A model generated the notes under the pieces. That model was not told where the DNA came from. It made no database searches and saw nothing but the letters and a program-made list of their open reading frames with translations. Positions 7,579 to 14,329 of a stretch of 20,537 bases of DNA are shown piece after piece (the stretch's first letter is position 1; each line of letters starts with the position of its first letter). The position numbers and the translations under genes are program-made. Where the stretch lies: positions 1 to 20,537 of the forward strand of contig JAFTMU010000110.1 of NCBI GenBank assembly GCA_017452215.1, in the 5' to 3' direction. The DNA comes from Clostridia bacterium (GTDB lineage: Bacteria; Bacillota; Clostridia; Oscillospirales; CAG-272).

Positions 7579-8520
7579 TTATTTCTTCAATGCGATAGCC
7601 TTCTTTACACTCTCGGCAACATTCGCAGGCGTCAAGCCGTACGCCTCCAGAAGTGCGGGAACAGTGCCCGAGTGACCGTAGGTGTCGTTCATGCCTACAC
7701 GGATCACAGGAACGGGAACACTCTCGCAGATCGCCTCGGTCACGGCGGCGCCAAGTCCTCCGATGATATTGTGCTCCTCTGCGGTAACGATGGCACCCGT
7801 CTCCTTGGCAGCCTTTGCAAGGAGCTCCTTATCAATGGGCTTGATGGTGTGAATGTTGATCACACGGACAGAGATGCCCTCTGCCATGAGCAGCTCTCTT
7901 GCCTCCAGGGCAATGGAGACCATCAATCCGCTGGCTACGATGGTAGCGTCGGTGCCCTCGGCGAGGGTCACGCCCTTACCGACCTCAAACTTGTAGTCGG
8001 GACGGTCGTTGATGGTGGGAACGGCATATCTTCCAAAGCGGAGATAGAAGGGTCCCTTGGTGGAAAGGGCTGCCTCCACGGCTGCCTTTGCCTCTACGGC
8101 ATCCGAGGGGTTGATAATGGTCATACCGGGAATGGTGCGCATCAAAGCAATGTCCTCGTTGCACTGGTGAGTAGCGCCGTCCTCGCCTACGGTGATACCT
8201 GCGTGGGTAGCGCCGATCTTGACGTTGAGGTGAGGATATCCGATGGAGTTACGCACCTGCTCACAGGCTCTGCCTGCGGCGAACATTGCAAAGCTGGAAG
8301 CAAACACGGTCTTGCCCGTGGTGGCGATTCCTGCCGCAACGCTCATCATGTTGCCCTCGGCGATGCCGCAATCGAAGAACCGATCGGGATACGCCTTCTT
8401 GAATTTAACGGTCTTGGTCGCCTCTGCAAGGTCGGCGTCCATTACTACGAAATCATATTTTTCGGCAAGCTCTACCAAGGCATTGCCGTAGGCTTCTCTG
8501 GTTGCAATCTTATCTGCCAT
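7579..8520 (-). CDS. Transketolase, C-terminal subunit
   Basis: The second half of a split thiamine-diphosphate transketolase, holding the pyrimidine-binding and C-terminal domains; with the N-terminal subunit it moves two-carbon ketol units in the non-oxidative pentose phosphate pathway. The protein has 313 residues. The motif GIAEGNMM (52-59) carries the cofactor-activating glutamate at 55, and VGEDGATHQ (111-119) is typical of the family. The start is the ATG at 8520, since AAGGAGGAGAGAACA precedes it; the frame stays open 21 bases further into the preceding gene. It lies 13 bases after the N-terminal subunit, so the two are translated from one message. DXP synthase is excluded by the split architecture and the partner's sequence. 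Confidence 0.92.
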   Translation of the reverse strand: MADKIATREAYGNALVELAEKYDFVVMDADLAEATKTVKFKKAYPDRFFDCGIAEGNMMSVAAGIATTGKTVFASSFAMFAAGRACEQVRNSIGYPHLNVKIGATHAGITVGEDGATHQCNEDIALMRTIPGMTIINPSDAVEAKAAVEAALSTKGPFYLRFGRYAVPTINDRPDYKFEVGKGVTLAEGTDATIVASGLMVSIALEARELLMAEGISVRVINIHTIKPIDKELLAKAAKETGAIVTAEEHNIIGGLGAAVTEAICESVPVPVIRVGMNDTYGHSGTVPALLEAYGLTPANVAESVKKAIALKK

Positions 8521-8533
8521 TGTTCTCTCCTCC

Positions 8534-9355
8534 TTACGCATTCAGCTCTGCAAGCGCAGCGGCGCATTGCTCGTCGTTGGGTGCTGCACCGTGCCAATTC
8601 ACCTTGTTCTCCATGAAGGAGACGCCCTTGCCCTTCACCGTCGTTGCAACGATGGCGGTGGGCTTGCCCTTGACGGTCTTTGCCTCGGCAAATGCCGCCG
8701 CTAACTGATCAAGATCGTGTCCGTCCACAGAGATCACGTGGAAGCCGAACGCCTCCAGCTTTTTGTCGTGGGGAGCGGGATTCATGACCTCGGCAATGGG
8801 ACCGTCGATCTGCAAGCCGTTCCAGTCAACGATCACGCAGAGATTGTCCAATTTATAATGAGCGGCAAACATACAAGCCTCCCATACCTGACCCTCCTCG
8901 CTCTCACCGTCTCCTATCACCGTATAAACACGGTAGTCCTTGCCGTCAAGCTTGCCGGCAAGCGCCATGCCTGCCGCCGAGCTGATGCCAAGACCCAGAG
9001 AGCCTGCGGACATATCCACACCGGGGGTCAAGGTCATATCGGGGTGACCCTGCAAGCGGGAGCCGATCTTACGCAATGTGGTCAATTCCTCCACGGGGAA
9101 ATAGCCTCTGTTCGCCAAGACCGAGTACAAAGCGGGCGCACAGTGTCCCTTGGAGAGCACAAAGCGGTCTCTGTCGGGATCCTGGGGATTTTGAGGGTCT
9201 ATGTTCATTTCTTCAAAATAGAGATATGCAAGAATATCCGCAATGGAAAGCGAGCCGCCCGGGTGACCCGATTTTGCGGCGTGGGTTCCCTTGATGATAC
9301 CGATCCGAATGTTCCGAGCCGCCTCTTGCAGCAGTTCCTTTTTCTTCTGTTCCAT
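8534..9355 (-). CDS. Transketolase, N-terminal (TPP-binding) subunit
   Basis: The pyrophosphate-binding half of a two-subunit transketolase, 273 residues. Visible sites are SGHPGGS (His 31), SKGH (His 71), and the thiamine-diphosphate motif beginning GDGESEEG at 148 and closing at N179 (VDWNG). Split transketolases of this form are common in Clostridia and archaea and catalyse the same pentose-phosphate reactions as the fused enzyme. The start ATG at 9355 follows GGAGGACGAAA. It is transcribed from a perfect consensus promoter about 40 bases upstream and followed by the C-terminal subunit. Confidence 0.93.
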   Translation of the reverse strand: MEQKKKELLQEAARNIRIGIIKGTHAAKSGHPGGSLSIADILAYLYFEEMNIDPQNPQDPDRDRFVLSKGHCAPALYSVLANRGYFPVEELTTLRKIGSRLQGHPDMTLTPGVDMSAGSLGLGISSAAGMALAGKLDGKDYRVYTVIGDGESEEGQVWEACMFAAHYKLDNLCVIVDWNGLQIDGPIAEVMNPAPHDKKLEAFGFHVISVDGHDLDQLAAAFAEAKTVKGKPTAIVATTVKGKGVSFMENKVNWHGAAPNDEQCAAALAELNA

Positions 9356-9393
9356 TTTCGTCCTCCAAATGGCTGAATTTTGTTATCCTCTCT

Positions 9394-9422
9394 ATTATAC
9401 ACCACTTCTCTTTTGTTGTCAA
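9394..9422 (-). promoter_or_regulatory. Consensus promoter for the transketolase operon
   Basis: On the minus strand TTGACA (9417-9422), a 17-base spacer and TATAAT (9394-9399): both hexamers match the sigma-A consensus exactly. Confidence 0.85.
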
Positions 9423-9426
9423 GAGA

Positions 9427-9464
9427 TTTTTCGCGAAGGGGGGTATCACAATTTCGCAAAAAAA
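9427..9464. promoter_or_regulatory. Inverted repeat between divergent promoters, candidate operator
   Basis: TTTTTCGCGAA (9427-9437) is mirrored by TTCGCAAAAA (within 9453-9464), with one mismatch, around a GGGGGGTATCACAA centre. It lies just upstream of the transketolase -35 and about 50 bases upstream of the -35 of the divergent gene, where a shared regulator could bind. No regulator gene is adjacent. Confidence 0.35.
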
Positions 9465-9511
9465 GATGACACAATGTATTGACAATGTTTATACTACCAA
9501 GTTGTTTACGC

Positions 9512-9540
9512 TTGACAAAAAGTTGTAAAAAGAGTATAAT
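9512..9540 (+). promoter_or_regulatory. Consensus promoter for the 131-residue unknown gene
   Basis: TTGACA (9512-9517), a 17-base spacer and TATAAT (9535-9540), a perfect sigma-A match. A second TTGACA stands at 9479-9484 without a well-spaced -10. Predicted transcription starts near 9547, giving a leader of about 37 bases with AAAGGAGG. Confidence 0.85.
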
Positions 9541-9583
9541 GTGAAGGAAAAATGTAGTGTAAAATTTGAAAGGAGGAACCATT

Positions 9584-9979
9584 ATGAGTGAATTAAAAAA
9601 CCAAACAACAATTGGTACAGAGTTTAGCAATATGCTTTCATCAGCGAAAGCATATTTCAACACAAGCGATCACAAAAAATATGAATACCATCAATGCTTT
9701 GTATTAAGAACCAACCAAGGGAAGGAAAAGGTGTATTCCTTTACCTGCGATTCGGTTACGGATTTGATCAATCAAAGTTGTTCCATTCTCCTGCAGGAAA
9801 TGATCCCTACGATTCAAAAAATTGTTTGCATGTGGGAAGGAGGAGCGATTGACGTTCCGTCATACAAATTTATGAAGACACTTTGCGATACCAATCCGGA
9901 AAACAAAAAAGCTGAAATTTTGTTAAGCGCAGGAACCGACGCTTATGTAATCAAAAAGGTATCTGATATTATTGGATAG
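9584..9979 (+). CDS. Protein of unknown function (131 aa)
   Basis: I do not recognise this protein. The start ATG at 9584 (MSELKNQTTIG) follows AAAGGAGGAACCATT; an in-frame TTG at 9566 lies inside the ribosome site and is unlikely. The product is predicted soluble, with no signal peptide or membrane segment, and has four cysteines (38, 55, 66, 82) plus a fifth at 101 in no metal-binding spacing. It appears alpha/beta, with a strand-rich middle (CFVLRTNQGKEKVYSFTCD) and a helical C-terminus. Base composition is clearly more AT-rich than the neighbours. It has its own perfect promoter and terminator, so it is a well-expressed single-gene unit, possibly lineage-specific or acquired. It is divergent from transketolase and convergent with the zinc-ribbon gene; neither suggests a job. 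Confidence 0.8.
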   Translation: MSELKNQTTIGTEFSNMLSSAKAYFNTSDHKKYEYHQCFVLRTNQGKEKVYSFTCDSVTDLINQSCSILLQEMIPTIQKIVCMWEGGAIDVPSYKFMKTLCDTNPENKKAEILLSAGTDAYVIKKVSDIIG

Positions 9980-10017
9980 CTATACTAAGATTTAGTGAAC
10001 GCTATGCATAACCATAA

Positions 10018-10060
10018 CAAAAAACCAAGGTCAATTCAAATGATTGATCTTGGTTTTTTG
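10018..10060. terminator. Bidirectional terminator between convergent genes
   Basis: CCAAGGTCAAT (10025-10035) pairs with ATTGATCTTGG (10043-10053), one G-U wobble, flanked by A-runs on the left and TTTTTT on the right. It serves the unknown gene on the plus strand and, read the other way, the zinc-ribbon gene. Confidence 0.88.
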
Positions 10061-10126
10061 TTTCTTTCGTATAGGGGAAAAATCAAAAATACAATTTGAC
10101 CCAGCCCGTTTTCGTTAATTCGCTTC

Positions 10127-10588
10127 TCAGTCCTCGACGGGCTTGCAATCGTCCTCGTCGATGATACAGCCGAACTTCTCACCGCAAGCGGGGCAGATCA
10201 GCTCCTCGGGATCCAGCTCCTCGTCAAAGCAAACGGTCTCGCCGCAGGAGGGGCAAACGATCTCGTAGTAGTCGCCGTCCTCATCCTCCTCGTCCTCGTC
10301 ATCCCACTCGTCGTCAAAAAGCTCGTCCTCGTCGTCCTCCTCGCACTCCTCGTCAAGATAGTCCTCAACGGCTTGCAGATCGTCATCCAGCTCCTCAACG
10401 TATTCGTCGAGATAGTTCAGATCCTCGTCGATCTCCTCAATATCCTTTTGTAGATCGGCGATCTCCAATGCCATATCATTTACCAGATCCAAGAGAGCCG
10501 CAATGATCTTGCCCTCCTTGGTGGTCTTATCGTATTCCAGGCCGTCAGCCAAGCCCTTGATATAAGAGGATTTTTCGGTCAGATTCAT
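10127..10588 (-). CDS. CD1247 N-terminal domain protein with acidic linker and zinc ribbon
   Basis: A 153-residue protein with three parts. Residues 1 to about 50 form a helical head (TEKSSYIKGLADGL...TKEGKIIAALLDLVNDMA) matching the domain named after Clostridioides difficile CD1247. A long Asp/Glu-rich coiled or disordered stretch follows to about 107. A C-terminal zinc ribbon has two CPxCG knuckles (CPSCGETVC and CPACGEKFGC). The molecular function is not established; the ribbon resembles those of nucleic-acid-associated proteins, and the high negative charge could mimic DNA or RNA. The start ATG at 10588 follows GGAAGG with nine bases between. It lies 73 bases after efp on the same strand, across a terminator, so it may be made by readthrough. 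Confidence 0.8.
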   Translation of the reverse strand: MNLTEKSSYIKGLADGLEYDKTTKEGKIIAALLDLVNDMALEIADLQKDIEEIDEDLNYLDEYVEELDDDLQAVEDYLDEECEEDDEDELFDDEWDDEDEEDEDGDYYEIVCPSCGETVCFDEELDPEELICPACGEKFGCIIDEDDCKPVED

Positions 10589-10613
10589 AACAAAATACCT
10601 TCCTTTTCTATTC

Positions 10614-10650
10614 TAAAAATGGGGAAAACCTTGGTTGCAAAGTCTTCCCC
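10614..10650 (-). terminator. Terminator between efp and the zinc-ribbon gene
   Basis: On the minus strand a 13-bp stem GGGGAAGACTTTG, loop CAAC, CAAGGTTTTCCCC (two G-U pairs), then ATTTTTAG. It is a strong stem with a short U-tract and likely reduces transcription from efp into the next gene. Confidence 0.75.
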
Positions 10651-10661
10651 TTTTGTGTTGA

Positions 10662-11222
10662 TTAAGCTCTGGACAGATACTCGCCCGTACGGGTGTCGAT
10701 CTTGAGCACGTCGCCTACGTTGATGAAAAGCGGAACCTTGATCTCGGCACCGGTCTCCAGAGTTGCGGGCTTGAGCGTGTTGGTTGCAGTGTTGCCTGCA
10801 AAGCCGGGGTCGGTATCGGTAACCTCAAGCTCCACAAACGTGGGGGGCTCGATGCCGAATACGTTGCCCTTGTAGGAGATGATCTTGCACATCATCTCTT
10901 CCTTAACGAAACGGAAGTTGTCCTCTACCATATCGTGAGAAATGAGAGTCTCCTCCCAGGTCTCGGTATCCATAAAGTGATACAAAGCGCCATCGTCGTA
11001 GGAATACTGCATATCTCTTCTTTCGATATATGCGTTCTCAAACTTATCGGTGGGGTTGAAGGTCTTTTCGATGACCGCACCCGAGATCACGTTCTTCAGC
11101 TTCGTGCGAACGAAGGCTGCACCCTTACCGGGCTTTACGTGTTGGAACTCGATCACCTGCAAAACGTTGCCCTGACCGTCGTCAAACGTAATGCCGTTCT
11201 TAAAATCGCCAGCTACTACCAT
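10662..11222 (-). CDS. efp: Elongation factor P
   Basis: A tRNA-mimicking factor that binds between the ribosomal P and E sites and relieves stalling at polyproline. The 186-residue length and three beta-barrel (KOW/OB/OB) organisation are standard. The tip loop reads [12 protein letters not shown], with the modifiable lysine at residue 33. The C-terminal signature begins [20 protein letters not shown] and ends [12 protein letters not shown]. The start is the ATG at 11222 ([10 protein letters not shown]), five bases after GGAGG; the frame is open 12 bases further to a TTG inside the ribosome site, which I reject. Genes for lysine modification (epmA/epmB) are not in the window. Transcribed divergently from the glycosidase gene. 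Confidence 0.97.
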   Translation of the reverse strand: MVVAGDFKNGITFDDGQGNVLQVIEFQHVKPGKGAAFVRTKLKNVISGAVIEKTFNPTDKFENAYIERRDMQYSYDDGALYHFMDTETWEETLISHDMVEDNFRFVKEEMMCKIISYKGNVFGIEPPTFVELEVTDTDPGFAGNTATNTLKPATLETGAEIKVPLFINVGDVLKIDTRTGEYLSRA

Positions 11223-11288
11223 ATTTACCTCCAAAACAGAAAGTCAAAATTTGCGCCAAGACTTGTCCTTGGCTACATAGTTATATTT

Positions 11289-11317
11289 ATTATACACTAT
11301 TTTTCCCGCTTTTGCAA
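11289..11317 (-). promoter_or_regulatory. efp promoter
   Basis: On the minus strand TTGCAA (11312-11317), a 17-base spacer and TATAAT (11289-11294). The leader is about 60 bases and contains a small CCAAG...CTTGG palindrome (11256-11272) of unknown meaning. Confidence 0.7.
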
Positions 11318-11375
11318 TAGGTTTTACCAATTTTTTGAGAAAAATATTGTGCAGAATTTGTACAAAAATTTTTCC

Positions 11376-11404
11376 TTGACTTTTTATTCATTCCATTATA
11401 TAAT
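11376..11404 (+). promoter_or_regulatory. Promoter and leader of the glycosidase gene
   Basis: TTGACT (11376-11381), a 17-base spacer and TATAAT (11399-11404). The leader to the ATG at 11531 is about 120 bases and holds no clear riboswitch. It contains imperfectly matching purine/pyrimidine stretches (AGGAGCGGGAA near 11420 and TTCCCTTCCCGATCC near 11476) that could pair. A second TATAAT near 11493 lacks a good -35. Confidence 0.7.
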
Positions 11405-11530
11405 GAAATCAAGATAGAGAAGGAGCGGGAAAAGCGTAGGATCTTGTAAAAAGAAAGTGCGTTTTTGTGTAGATTTCCCTTCCCGATCCTTTTATAATGA
11501 TACCATATTACATATTCGGAGGAATCTCTT

Positions 11531-12628
11531 ATGAACGGACAGTGGTCAAAAGAAAAGGCATGGGAGTGGTATAACTCTCACCCGTGGATCCGTGGATGCA
11601 ACTTCATGCCCTCGGATTGCGCAAACCGCATTGATATGTGGCAGGAATACGATTTTGAAAAGCATTTTGCCACCGCAGAGGCAGAAATTGCTCTCGCCGA
11701 ATCCATCGGCTTCAACTCAGTGCGTGTCATTCTTGAATTTGAGGTCTGGGAGCAGGATCACGACGGCTTTATGTCCCGTTTGGATCAGTATCTCTCCATG
11801 TTCTACAAGCACGGCATCACCACCATGATGGTTCTTGCCAATGATTGCTCTGTGCCCAAGCAGTATTGGAAGCCTGCAAAATTAGGTCCTCAAACCTATG
11901 ACGTCGGCTACCACGGCGGTCGCAAGTTCTCCCCCCACGGCGGTCACAACGAATTGAGCTATCACCTTTTGGACGACCCTGCCACCGCAGAGCGCTATTA
12001 TGAGTTCGTCCGTGAGATCATCACCGTTTACGCCCACGACGAGCGAGTGATCATCTGGAACATCTTCAACGAGCCAGGCAACAACCGTGCGGACCTGAGC
12101 ATGCGCCACATGGAAAAGTTCTTTGAGATCGGCAGAGAGATCAATCCCGATCAGCCTCTGTGCGCCGATACCTTCTGCGACTTCTATTCCGAGGGCTCAA
12201 TCATCGGTCAACGTGCCCTGGAGCTTTCCGACATCGTCAGCTTCCACAGCTACAACTCCTACACGGAAAACATCGATCTGATCGAGCAGATCCGCCTGAC
12301 GGGACGCCCCGCTCTAGACACCGAATGGCTCCACCGCATTCAGAACAACGACGTAGAGACCATCTATCCCCTGCTCTATGCCAACAAGATCGGCGCCTAT
12401 AACTGGGGCTTTGTTCTTGGTAAATACCAGACCCACGAGCCTTGGAACGGCATTTGGGAGAAGATGGACGCAGGGCAGGACTTTGACGTGACCAAGTGGC
12501 AGCACGATCTGTTCCGTCCCAGCCACCGCCCCTACAACCCCAAGGAGATCAAGCTGATCGAGTACTACAACAAAAAGGCAGACGAGCGTTTTGCGCAAGG
12601 CTTGGATTCCAAGCTCTTCGGCCTTTGA
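11531..12628 (+). CDS. Intracellular GH5-like glycoside hydrolase (clan GH-A)
   Basis: A 365-residue TIM-barrel glycosidase often annotated as 1,4-beta-xylanase or cellulase-like. The retaining-enzyme pair is visible: the acid/base glutamate in IFNEP (E181) and the likely nucleophile in LDTEW (E265). The barrel-strand motif IGFNSVRVILEF (59-70) and the aromatic stretch GAYNWGFVLGKYQTHEPW (288-305) support the family. There is no signal peptide, so it acts in the cytoplasm on imported oligosaccharides or glycosides; the substrate cannot be read from the sequence. The start ATG at 11531 follows GGAGGAATCTCTT. It is a single-gene unit with promoter and terminator and no adjacent sugar transporter or regulator. 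GH2-, GH5- or GH10-related assignment within clan GH-A remains open. Confidence 0.85.
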   Translation: MNGQWSKEKAWEWYNSHPWIRGCNFMPSDCANRIDMWQEYDFEKHFATAEAEIALAESIGFNSVRVILEFEVWEQDHDGFMSRLDQYLSMFYKHGITTMMVLANDCSVPKQYWKPAKLGPQTYDVGYHGGRKFSPHGGHNELSYHLLDDPATAERYYEFVREIITVYAHDERVIIWNIFNEPGNNRADLSMRHMEKFFEIGREINPDQPLCADTFCDFYSEGSIIGQRALELSDIVSFHSYNSYTENIDLIEQIRLTGRPALDTEWLHRIQNNDVETIYPLLYANKIGAYNWGFVLGKYQTHEPWNGIWEKMDAGQDFDVTKWQHDLFRPSHRPYNPKEIKLIEYYNKKADERFAQGLDSKLFGL

Positions 12629-12637
12629 CAGAAGGAC

Positions 12638-12671
12638 AAAAAAATCCCACGGTAACACCGTGGGATTTTTT
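12638..12671. terminator. Bidirectional terminator after the glycosidase gene
   Basis: TCCCACGGT (12645-12653), loop AAC, ACCGTGGGA (12657-12665), with seven A before and six T after. Works on both strands and so may also stop readthrough from the tRNA. Confidence 0.92.
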
Positions 12672-12810
12672 GTGAGAATCGATCTCAAAAAAAAGGAGGA
12701 GATCCTTCCGCTTCGGAAAAAAGCGGCGCAAGGAGTATAGGCGAGTGTCTCGCATACCCGTTGCGATCGGAATCCTGCAAGAATCGAGCAGACCATCGGG
12801 ATCTGCAAAT
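12672..12810. other. Gene-free stretch downstream of the tRNA
   Basis: No gene. It holds the small palindrome TTCCG-CTT-CGGAA near 12706-12718 beside a poly-A run (12688-12695), which on the minus strand reads as a hairpin followed at a short distance by eight T, a possible terminator for the tRNA. Confidence 0.35.
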
Positions 12811-12885
12811 TGGTGACCCATACGGGAATCGAACCCATATCTTCGCCGTGAGAGGGCGACGTCTTAGCCGTTTGACTAATGGGCC
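12811..12885 (-). tRNA. tRNA-Glu (anticodon CTC)
   Basis: Seventy-five bases including the encoded CCA (12811-12813). The minus strand reads 5' GGCCCAT, D-arm with GTC...GAC, an anticodon stem TCGCC/GGCGA closing the loop CTCTCAC (anticodon CTC, decoding GAG), a T-arm with GGTTCGATTCC, and 3' ATGGGTC plus discriminator A and CCA. The acceptor stem has one G-U pair. No other tRNA is adjacent. Confidence 0.95.
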
Positions 12886-12904
12886 ATTTCTCTTGACCTC
12901 GAAC

Positions 12905-12933
12905 ATTATAACACATTCTTTTGCAAATTGCAA
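12905..12933 (-). promoter_or_regulatory. tRNA-Glu promoter
   Basis: On the minus strand TTGCAA (12928-12933), a 17-base spacer and TATAAT (12905-12910), starting about 20 bases upstream of the mature tRNA 5' end. Confidence 0.7.
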
Positions 12934-12939
12934 CCCCTT

Positions 12940-13168
12940 TTTTTATTTTCTTGCAAACAGTCAAAAATAAACAAATCAATATAATATTTTTCGTCATTTT
13001 AACCTATAAATCCATAAAAAAGCAGTGTTTTGGGCACAACGAGACTCTATTTTGGCACTTGGAAAGAGAAAATTCCTCCTCTGACATCAATGCTGGCTAC
13101 TCTCTTTTTCCTTGGGATCTGCATTTTTTCTTCCTTCTTATCATTTATGTGTATTTTTCCTTCCAAAA
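12940..13168. other. AT-rich spacer upstream of the amino-acid transporter
   Basis: No credible gene, terminator or known leader structure is visible here. The plus-strand open frames crossing it lack ribosome sites and read as low-complexity Phe/Ile/Tyr strings. Confidence 0.5.
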
Positions 13169-13206
13169 ACGGATATTATTCACTTGTATGCGAATAATTA
13201 TTCATT
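13169..13206 (+). promoter_or_regulatory. Upstream pair of ARG-box-like sites
   Basis: CGAATAATTATTCA at 13191-13204 matches the 14-base ARG core TGAATAATTATTCA at 13 of 14 positions. A weaker site ends with the perfect right half ATATTATTCA (core frame 13169-13182). Their centres are 22 bases apart, close to the two-turn spacing of tandem ARG boxes. They lie about 140 bp upstream of the promoter box. Confidence 0.55.
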
Positions 13207-13326
13207 CTCCTTGCATGATTTTTCATTATTCCGCTCATTATATGAGTTGTTTTGCACAAAAGATGTTATCTTGCAACCTGTTTCATTTATGTATATGTAG
13301 AAAAGAAAAAATATTTGCAAAACCTA

Positions 13327-13355
13327 TTGACAAGTGAATAATTATGCAATATAAT
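13327..13355 (+). promoter_or_regulatory. Consensus promoter with an ARG box inside the spacer
   Basis: TTGACA (13327-13332) and TATAAT (13350-13355) are 17 bases apart. The spacer contains TGAATAATTATGCA (13335-13348), an ARG box differing from the symmetric core at one position (G for T). A bound ArgR hexamer would cover the RNA polymerase site, so arginine-dependent repression of the transporter operon is the natural reading. Confidence 0.7.
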
Positions 13356-13397
13356 ATCCACATACCAAAAAAACAAATTTCTATGGAGGAAATTATC

Positions 13398-14315
13398 ATG
13401 AAAAAAATCGTAAGTCTCATGCTCGCAGTCCTGATGATGATCGGCTGCGTTGCAGCATTCTCCGCATGTGCAGCCCCTACCGAGGGTGATGACGCTGATG
13501 TGGTCAAGGTCATCGACATTCCTTTGACCGAGGAAGAGTACGCCTTTGCCGTTCAAAAGGGCGACACCGAGCTGTTGAACGCTCTCAACGCTTTCATGGA
13601 AGACATCAAAGAGGACGGCACCTTTGATACGATCATCGACAAGTACTTTGGCGGCGGCACTCCCACCCCCGTCACCTCCGCTTCCGAGATGAAGACTGAC
13701 GGCAGCCAGCTGATCGTTGCTACCAACGCCGCATTCGAGCCCTTTGAATATAAGGTTGGTGAGAACTACTACGGCGTAGACATGGAGATCATGGCTCTGT
13801 TTGCAGAGTCTCTCGGAAAAGAGCTCTACATCAACAACATGGAGTTTGACGCAGTATGCCTTTCCGTTTCCGCAGCAGGCGGCTCCTATGAGGTAGACGG
13901 TGTTGACGTTCCCGTCAGCGGCGGTGTTTGCGACATCGCAGCAGCAGGTCTGACCGTCAGCGAGGACCGTGCAAAGATTCTGGATTTCTCTGCTTCCTAC
14001 TACAACGCATCCCAGATGCTCATCGTTGCAGCTGACGACACCACCTTTGATGCTTGCGAAAGCGTAGCTGACGTAGAGGCAATTCTCAACTCCTTCACCA
14101 ACTCCACCAAGGTTGGCGTACAAAACGGTACCACCGGCGCACTCTATTGCAAAGGCGATGAGGACTGGGGCTTTGACGGCTTTGCATTTGAGACCGTAGG
14201 CTACAACTCCGGTGCTCTGGCAGTACAGAACATCATCAACGGCAACGTCAAGTTCGTAATTATCGACGAGGGTCCCGCAAAGGCAATCGTTGAGAACGTA
14301 AACGAGGCCAACTGA
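13398..14315 (+). CDS. Amino-acid ABC transporter substrate-binding lipoprotein, apparently circularly permuted
   Basis: A family 3 solute-binding protein (SBP_bac_3), 305 residues, that captures polar amino acids outside the membrane for the permease and ATPase encoded next. Residues 1-23 form a signal peptide ending FSA-C24, a lipobox. The order of the mature part is unusual. Residues 36-86, from VKVIDIPLTEEEYAFAV through the helix ending GTFDTIIDKYF, look like the C-terminal end of the family. A Gly/Thr/Pro linker (86-103) follows, then the normal N-terminal start QLIVATNAAFEPFEY and the rest of both lobes (CDIAAAGLTVSEDRA, KVGVQNGTTG). The protein stops just after FVIIDEGPAKAIVE, where the C-terminal segment would normally begin. 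An extra loop interrupts the usual GKYD-type turn at about 160-178. The start ATG at 13398 follows TGGAGGAAATTATC; the frame is open 54 bases upstream into the promoter. Arginine or lysine as ligand is inferred from the ARG box. Confidence 0.9.
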   Translation: MKKIVSLMLAVLMMIGCVAAFSACAAPTEGDDADVVKVIDIPLTEEEYAFAVQKGDTELLNALNAFMEDIKEDGTFDTIIDKYFGGGTPTPVTSASEMKTDGSQLIVATNAAFEPFEYKVGENYYGVDMEIMALFAESLGKELYINNMEFDAVCLSVSAAGGSYEVDGVDVPVSGGVCDIAAAGLTVSEDRAKILDFSASYYNASQMLIVAADDTTFDACESVADVEAILNSFTNSTKVGVQNGTTGALYCKGDEDWGFDGFAFETVGYNSGALAVQNIINGNVKFVIIDEGPAKAIVENVNEAN

Positions 14316-14329
14316 ATCCAACGATAACG

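Noticed and set aside
11405..11530. Riboswitch in the glycosidase leader.
   Set aside because: No conserved riboswitch core is recognisable; only loose complementarity between purine and pyrimidine runs.
12940..13340. T-box or other leader RNA upstream of the transporter.
   Set aside because: The promoter at 13327-13355 starts transcription only about 35 bases before the gene, so this region is not part of its leader, and no T-box motif is visible.
13398..14315. The odd binding-protein order as a frameshift or two fused partial genes.
   Set aside because: One uninterrupted frame with a lipobox, a linker, and each family element present exactly once fits permutation better than a broken gene. 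An assembly artefact cannot be fully excluded from sequence alone.
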